Part shown: positions 58,680 to 64,000 of the stretch, piece after piece | How the letters are laid out: each line of letters begins with the position of its first letter | Numbering within the stretch: position 1 is the stretch's first letter | Assembly (NCBI GenBank): GCA_026874595.1 | Contig: CM049307.1 | Coordinates: 10,517,579-10,581,578 of the forward strand | Direction of reading: 5' to 3' | Length of the DNA: 64,000 bases | DNA from: Sipunculus nudus | Taxonomy: Eukaryota; Annelida; Sipuncula; Golfingiida; Sipunculidae | Position numbers and translations under genes: made by a program | Notes under the pieces: model-generated | What the model was told of the DNA's origin: nothing | Database searches by the model: none | The model's input: only the letters and a program-made list of their open reading frames with translations

Positions 58680-61600
58680 GTAAGTTCCAAATCTCAACTT
58701 TATTCGAGGAGACCTTGAAAGACACTACTTTTATTTAGCACCGTCGAGTCCGCTTATTATAATATAATATGTACAGTCCAAGGTCACTGCAGTCAGGGTT
58801 GTTGCTATGCTGGCTCCGAGAAGGAGCTCCTTTTTTGGTAACATGGTATTGAATAAATCAACAGTGTATAAGAACTGTTTCATGAAAGACAAATTTCATG
58901 ATATTTTGCATCATATATCCTAACTGTTTTTACCATTTTACCAAAAATATATTAACAATTTCCTTGTATGTAATGCAATTTTCGTAGATAGATATGTAGA
59001 TTTATTTGTAGCACAATGAAAAATATTTCTTTGGAAACAACAAAGAGAAAAAAAGAGAGAATGTTATTTAAACTTTGTGTTAAACTTTACCTATTTTACA
59101 TGGATTGTACAACTAGTCATAGTAACTAATACGAGGCGCTCTCCATGGCTTGGATGTTGGAGTTCGTAGTCGGTAAGGGTGGAAGAAACCAGAGGACCCG
59201 GAGAAAACCACCGACCTTGGACGGGCCACTACAATCCACTTTCATAGCCACGCCGGGAATCGAACCCGGGGCATGCGGAGAGGGCCAACAATGTTATTTT
59301 ATAAATGGTTTAATACAACTGGGACTTCATGCATGTTAATTCAACGAGTCACCTGATTTAAATAGTTTTTATTTCATCCTTTTTTGCACTTTTCCCATCA
59401 GATCTGACACTCATGATGCGCCTTTCATCGGAACACCTACCACAAGACAACAAAGTGAGAATCTTAACATCTTAACATACGTTCATATTGGATATTTAAT
59501 GGACATATAACGATATAATGGATTGACCATCATAGAGACATTCATAGATGATACATAATATGTGCGGTGTTTTGGGACATTGAATTAATTTATGAGAGCG
59601 TGCATGGTTTAAGAAAATGTACTCTCTTAACCTGAAGCTTGTTTCGGCATGGTCAAGCAAAATTGTTTAACCTAATCTTAAAATACAGAGATCTTAAGTT
59701 CACAAAATGAACGAGTATTATACAGGGCATCTTTTAAGCTCCGTCATACACAGGTGCATGTAAATTGGAAGCAATTATGTGTACAATGAAAGGCACATTT
59801 TCGCGTGATTTTATTTTCGAGATTTATCATGAATCGCAAGTTTCGCGAATTACATTTTTATAGCAACAAACTTAGACGGCGAAAATTCCAGTTTATTCCA
59901 TGCTTTTTTAAAATTTGAAACACTCTCGGACAGAATTGGCAAGTAAACATGTTAAGTGCTCATGTCAGGGGGTGATCCCATATGCGGGCTTACCTCTCCA
60001 TTAATACATGTCATTTTTTAAAATCTTTTATTATTATATTACAGTTCAGTACATAGACCGTCAAGATGAACTGACAACTTATGTTTTGGAAAATGTAAAC
60101 AACGTCTTGGCCATATTCTGCCGCAAAGGTAATTCCTATCTGACATGAAATGAATACTTTTTAGTGTTTGAATTATATAACGTCTATTTTGTTTCGCCGG
60201 AACATAAGCTTCTACTTGAGTAATTTCTTTATTTTTTCTCATAACAGTTGCCCATAACAATGTCCTCTTAAGCAGTCTTAGACTTTTGCTTCCTGTTGCC
60301 ATAACACAATAGTTCTAAAGGAATTTTCCTCCTAAGGAACCAAAGCTTTTACCTAAAAATATAGTAACGTAATTCTACATAGAAAAGTCGAGTAAACGAT
60401 TAAAGCAATGATAATTTTCATTAGAAGAGGCTATGTGTCAGTAGCATTATAGGAATTTACTTTGACAGTGGAAGAAAAGGGGATCCGCTATGATTCATTT
60501 ACATAATCATATACTAGTACATGTATATTGAATTAACTATATACTTTGGACCAAGAAGTAAAAAAAGTGTTTCTGTCCTTTAAATTTTGCTTGTATCAAA
60601 CATTTGCTTATCAATTACTTTCTTTTACTTCACAAATTTTCCTATTAGGGATATTATGAACAACGTTTGCTTAATTAATGCATTTTAATAAGCTTAGAAA
60701 TTAGTGCCGGGTATTTACTTTCTTTTAAGAAAGATGATAGAAATGTCCGGATGATGTACTCGTATTCAGTTTAATGTAAAAAATTCATTGTAGCATCAGA
60801 TTTTTGGGCATCAAATGCATGTGCGTGTGTTATAGGCTGTCGTTACTGTGACACAATGGATGATGACGTCAATAGATTGGCTGATCAGATATGGCCGGTG
60901 TACGACACAGACATTGTTGTCGTAGACATCATGATATTTGGTTTTCCTCCTGAGCTAAACGTTGACGAAACACCAACTGTCCGGTATTTTACTTAATTCA
61001 TAATTTCAATTTTCGTCTGTCTTATTTGAAAAAATGGTGAACCCCCGGGTTGCGTCACGGTAATTGCTGGTTTTACTTTGGTGTAAGAGGATTCAAATAT
61101 TATAATCATTGAGATGTTTGTGAAAATGATTTGCAAATCTAAAATAATGTTTAAATAGAAATAAAGAATACAGTTTAGGGAATACTTTGTGATCTGAACA
61201 CCGTTGTGTTTTTTTTTTATTTTTTTGCATGTGTGTGTGTGTTTACTTCCGGCATTGAAGGTACACGAAGGGACAAATTTATTCAGCTTTACATGTATGA
61301 CTCCGTACTTATTCATTTTAGTTATCGCCCCAAGCTCAAAGATGACATTCATATGGAATGGTTTACAGTGTCAGAAGGAATCCCGACTTTAAAAGAATTA
61401 ACCTCTGTTATCGATGAGATCCATGCAAAGTGAGTTCACGTTTGGTTGTTATCGATGAGACCCATGCAGCGTGAGTTTTACGTTTTAGTTGTTATCGATG
61501 AGACCCATGCAGAGTGAGTTCACGTTTCGTTGTTATCGATGAGACCCAAACAGAGTGAATTAACGTTTTAGTTGTTATCGATGAGACCCATGCAGAGTGA

Positions 61601-62488
61601 GATCACGTTTTAGTTGTTATCGATGAGATCTATACAAAGTGAGTTTATGTCTTTGTTGCTATCGATGAGATCCATGTTACTGACAAATCAATTACATTCG
61701 GGTGTAAAACACCATCAACGCAAGCAAAACATTTATGGATAGTAAAGTGCAACTTCAATGTTCGAAGTAACAGCTATGTAGATATGATATGTTTTTTTTT
61801 ATTTTAGGAAAATATACAAAAGTTTAGGTAGAATGTTGACAGCTACGTAACCTTGTCTGAATTATATTGCAAGGCTAGAAGATTGGGACACAGAAGACGA
61901 ATCTGGAGGAGACACTCAAAAGAAAAATGACCCACCGCCACAGGACCGAAAAGAGCCGATAGGTAGGTAGTTCTTAAGAATAGACACAAATAACAAGCAA
62001 AACGTGTTTACCTTCACCAACGCCACGAGGAAGACAATAATAACATTATAATGAAAGCTAAAAAAAAACAGAGTGTCGCATGGGACAAGATGGTCCTTAC
62101 CTTGTTAAGGCTGCATGGTAAACGTTTCCGAGATAAAGTCATTCTTGTTTGGTCAACGGGCACTTAGATTCCGTTTTCGTGCAACTCTTCTCCTATATTG
62201 GTGATATCCGTTGTCTGGGCACCTGGCGGTTATAATTCTTCATTATTATTTTGATCAGATTTGACACTATTTTGAAATCAATACAATTTTTTTATATATA
62301 CTAATATTTTTTTAGAGAAACCCCACCGCCGCGTTAAAAGGAACACGGAAATGAATGATAATGTATGTGATGACCAAAATGCAAAGCCGAGCGAAAATGC
62401 ACGAACGAGACAGCAAAATAAACAACGAAATGGAAACCAGAGGACATGTCAGCAACAAGGGAAACCACCCGGTCTGTCTCACACGCAT

Positions 62489-62521
<33 letters not shown>

Positions 62522-63978
62522 TTATTACGTAACTTTATGTCGCACCTTAATATAAGTATTATATATAATATATGAACTAATAATGACGTTCATTTGTATT
62601 CACACTGGAAACACAATGTTTTTTAAATATGATAGTCTATATAACCTTGCGTGTTTCATGACATTGTACATTGAGGTTACTCGTGAAATTTCAGTATTAC
62701 AAATTCGGTGCGCTTCATCACTCCGCCAGGATGGGTATAAAGGAGGTAAGTATTACCGGGAAATTTATTGGAAAATGATTGGTCCTGTCAGATAGCTCTT
62801 TCATGGTGATAAATTTATCTATTATGAAAAGTAAATGTATCAATTTGATGAGGTTTATTGTAGAAAAGATAAAGATATCTGGTTCCTGCTATAAGGTAAA
62901 CCTGATTAAGTTAATAGTAGAAAAAGGTTTGGAATATCATTTGTGACGTAAAAAAAATGTCAAAACCCATAAATGCCTAAGTATGAACCTATAACCTTCA
63001 TTCTTCAACTCTGCATTTGGTCTGACTTTTTTTATATTTTAAGTTCGATGGTGAGTGAATAAAGCGCTATAACTACAATTGGCATTTTATTTTATTTTAT
63101 CGGCCACAGTGACGCTAGAAGATATCAAAGAAGAGCTGGAACCGCCGGATAAAACAAACTGTAGAGGAGATAAACGACGGATGTTTTATGATGCAAACTC
63201 AAGCGGATGCACCGTATTAAAAGCAAGTTTGGTTTGCAGACAGACCAAGGATCAGGCTCTTTCTGAGATCTATAGGGCTGTCTGTGTGAACGGGTTGACC
63301 ATAACAAATAAAAAGTATGACGAAATGAAGCCAGAGAAACGGAGAAAGATAAAGGTTCAGTATCATGCCGAAGGACACCTCAGCCATAAGATAGACGAAG
63401 ACGACAAAGAATGGAAACTGAAAGAACTCATCAAGAAAAAGGAAATAAAACCGGACGGTGGCTGTCAGTTGTGGATCGTCCTCAATTACAATCCATGTTG
63501 TAAGTCGTGTAGTGGTGCCAATCAAGGTGGTCCAAGAAATATCCCTCAAGTTATAGAGAATGTGAGAAACATTCTGGGTTCTGATATACAGCTTGAAGTC
63601 AAAATAGCGTTTGCATCTATCTTTATGAAACGGGACGAAAGTGAGAAAGGTAAAGAGTCAGAGAAGGCCGCGGGGAACGCTCTTCGTGCCATGATAAAAC
63701 AGGGGTACACACTGGCACTCTGCAACTTTACCGACCTCTGGTGGCGGGAATTAGAGGAAAGTCGGGAAGATTCATGCAAGCAAGATGGTGACAAAATTCA
63801 TGATGACAATGACTGTACGGAGGTACGCAACGAAAAACAGAGACGTTATGACGAAGACCTGATCACCCTTAACAATATGGGACTTTCTGATTCTGTTCAG
63901 TCCAAGGAATCCTGCGTATATTCCAGCAGAAGGAAAGCAAAAGATGCCGAGTTCTTGATCGACCCGGACTGGACTTGA
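55097..63978 (+). CDS. Gene C: secreted DNase II-like / thioredoxin / AID-APOBEC-like deaminase
   Basis: The fourteen exons are 55097-55267, 55820-55966, 56908-57097, 57374-57534, 57868-58164, 58459-58679, 59402-59454, 60045-60128, 60836-60983, 61322-61429, 61874-61962, 62316-62471, 62695-62745 and 63110-63978, giving 914 residues. All junctions are GT-AG with the same phases as A and B. I chose the ATG at 55097 because it opens a hydrophobic leader matching the others; an in-frame upstream ATG at 55028 would add 23 unleader-like residues. The order is signal peptide, DNase II-like region, thioredoxin-like domain with C443-R-Y-C446, RRVKR at 561-565, longer Gln/Asn-rich linker, RC at 613-614, and deaminase with H711-A-E713 and P754-C755-C-K-S-C759. 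It is the most divergent copy, with a longer exon 6 and a longer last exon. The stop codon lies 22 bases before the window end. Confidence 0.85.
56036..56310. repeat. About 140-bp tandem duplication in gene C intron 2
   Basis: A block with GTAACGTTGGGACTTAGAAA, GGTATATGGTCATGTT and TAAAGCTGAAATAATTT occurs twice in direct orientation, starting near 56036 and 56177, with small differences. Confidence 0.75.
59140..59290 (-). mobile_element. 5'-truncated tRNA-derived SINE in gene C intron 6
   Basis: On the minus strand it reads a T-arm-like GGGTTCGATTCCCGGCG followed by TGGCCCGTCCAAGGTCGG and TTTTCTCCGGGTCCTCTGG, the usual layout of invertebrate tRNA-SINEs. The tRNA head is mostly missing. Confidence 0.6.
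60045..61429 (+). CDS. Gene C exons 8-10: thioredoxin-like domain
   Basis: Exons 60045-60128, 60836-60983 and 61322-61429. VLAIFCRKG leads to C443-R-Y-C446. IVVVDI follows, and T487-P488 marks the cis-proline site. The closing helix is LTSVIDEIHA. Exon 10 ends at the first of several repeated GTGAGT donors. Confidence 0.82.
61407..61676 (+). repeat. Minisatellite containing a repeated splice donor (gene C exon 10 end)
   Basis: Seven units of 41-43 bp begin at about 61407, 61448, 61491, 61532, 61574, 61616 and 61658. The first is the genuine 3' end of exon 10 plus its GTGAGT donor. The next five keep GAGACCCATGCAGAGTGAGT-like sequence with GTGAGT, GTGAAT or GTGAGA. The array therefore arose from exon-intron boundary sequence. 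Confidence 0.9.
61874..62745 (+). CDS. Gene C exons 11-13: linker with RRVKR cluster
   Basis: Exons 61874-61962, 62316-62471 and 62695-62745. R561-R-V-K-R565 is followed by Asn, matching RxKR. The linker is rich in Gln, Asn and Arg. Exon 13 is 51 nt and encodes IRCASS. The exon 12 donor (G|GTCTGT) is weaker than the others. Confidence 0.65.
62491..62522. repeat. (TA)n(TG)n microsatellite
   Basis: A TA run passing into a TG run just after the exon 12 donor of gene C. Confidence 0.9.
63110..63978 (+). CDS. Gene C exon 14: AID/APOBEC-like deaminase domain
   Basis: Residues 626-914, after a GCCACAG acceptor. HAE at 711-713 and PCCKSC at 754-759 are 40 residues apart. The strands CTVLKASLVC and EIYRAVCVNG precede HAE; LEVKIAFASIF and YTLALCNFTDLWW follow. 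Insertions lie before HAE, in the following Lys/Glu-rich helix and near the C terminus (SCKQDG, NDCTEV). Confidence 0.8.
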
Positions 63979-64000
63979 ACCCAGTTCTTCTTACTCCAGG

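Noticed and set aside
59230-59275. tRNA T-arm-like sequence
   Set aside because: Only the T-arm is present and it continues into SINE-type sequence, so it is a truncated SINE.
22573-63978. Bacterial polymorphic-toxin locus or recent bacterial transfer
   Set aside because: The deaminase fold also occurs in bacterial toxins, but these genes have 14 GT-AG introns, eukaryotic leaders and a metazoan DNase II-like part; any transfer would be ancient.

Overview
The window looks like nuclear DNA from an invertebrate animal, most likely a bivalve mollusc. It is AT-rich with long GT-AG introns, G/C homopolymer runs and (AT)n tracts. It also carries tRNA-derived SINE pieces, hAT-type and Helitron-type DNA elements, and arrays of CCGTCCGT and GACCTTGACC motifs of a kind common in bivalve introns. 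The species call is inference. There are no prokaryotic genes, operons, rRNA genes or CRISPR arrays.

Left part (about 2.8-18.3 kb, minus strand): one PPM1K-type mitochondrial PP2C phosphatase. Three coding exons give 375 residues. The first coding intron is about 11.9 kb and is crowded with repeats, including a 1.94-kb hAT-like element with another hAT-like element nested in it. A probable non-coding first exon lies near 17.8-18.3 kb. A non-autonomous Helitron candidate follows at 18.46-19.85 kb.

Right part (about 22.6-64.0 kb, plus strand): three tandem paralogues, called here A (22573-35699), B (43522-52876) and C (55097-63978). I could assemble each into 14 coding exons with matching phases, giving 836, 840 and 914 residues. 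All three encode the same order of parts: signal peptide, DNase II-like region, thioredoxin-like domain with CxxC, basic cluster of furin type (RRxxR then D or N), low-complexity linker with a tiny conserved RCxSS exon, and a C-terminal AID/APOBEC-like deaminase with HAE and PCxxxC zinc motifs. I know of no described family with this architecture, and it is the main discovery candidate. The DNase II-like part appears to lack the lysines of the HxK motifs. The thioredoxin and deaminase motifs are intact. The design suggests a secreted or endolysosomal proprotein that may bind nucleic acid and release a deaminase after convertase cleavage; that is a hypothesis.

Between and inside these genes are many mobile elements, several with readable target-site duplications, and one minisatellite in gene C that has multiplied a splice donor. 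Copy A needs one non-AG acceptor and one weak donor to stay in frame, so it may be partly impaired.
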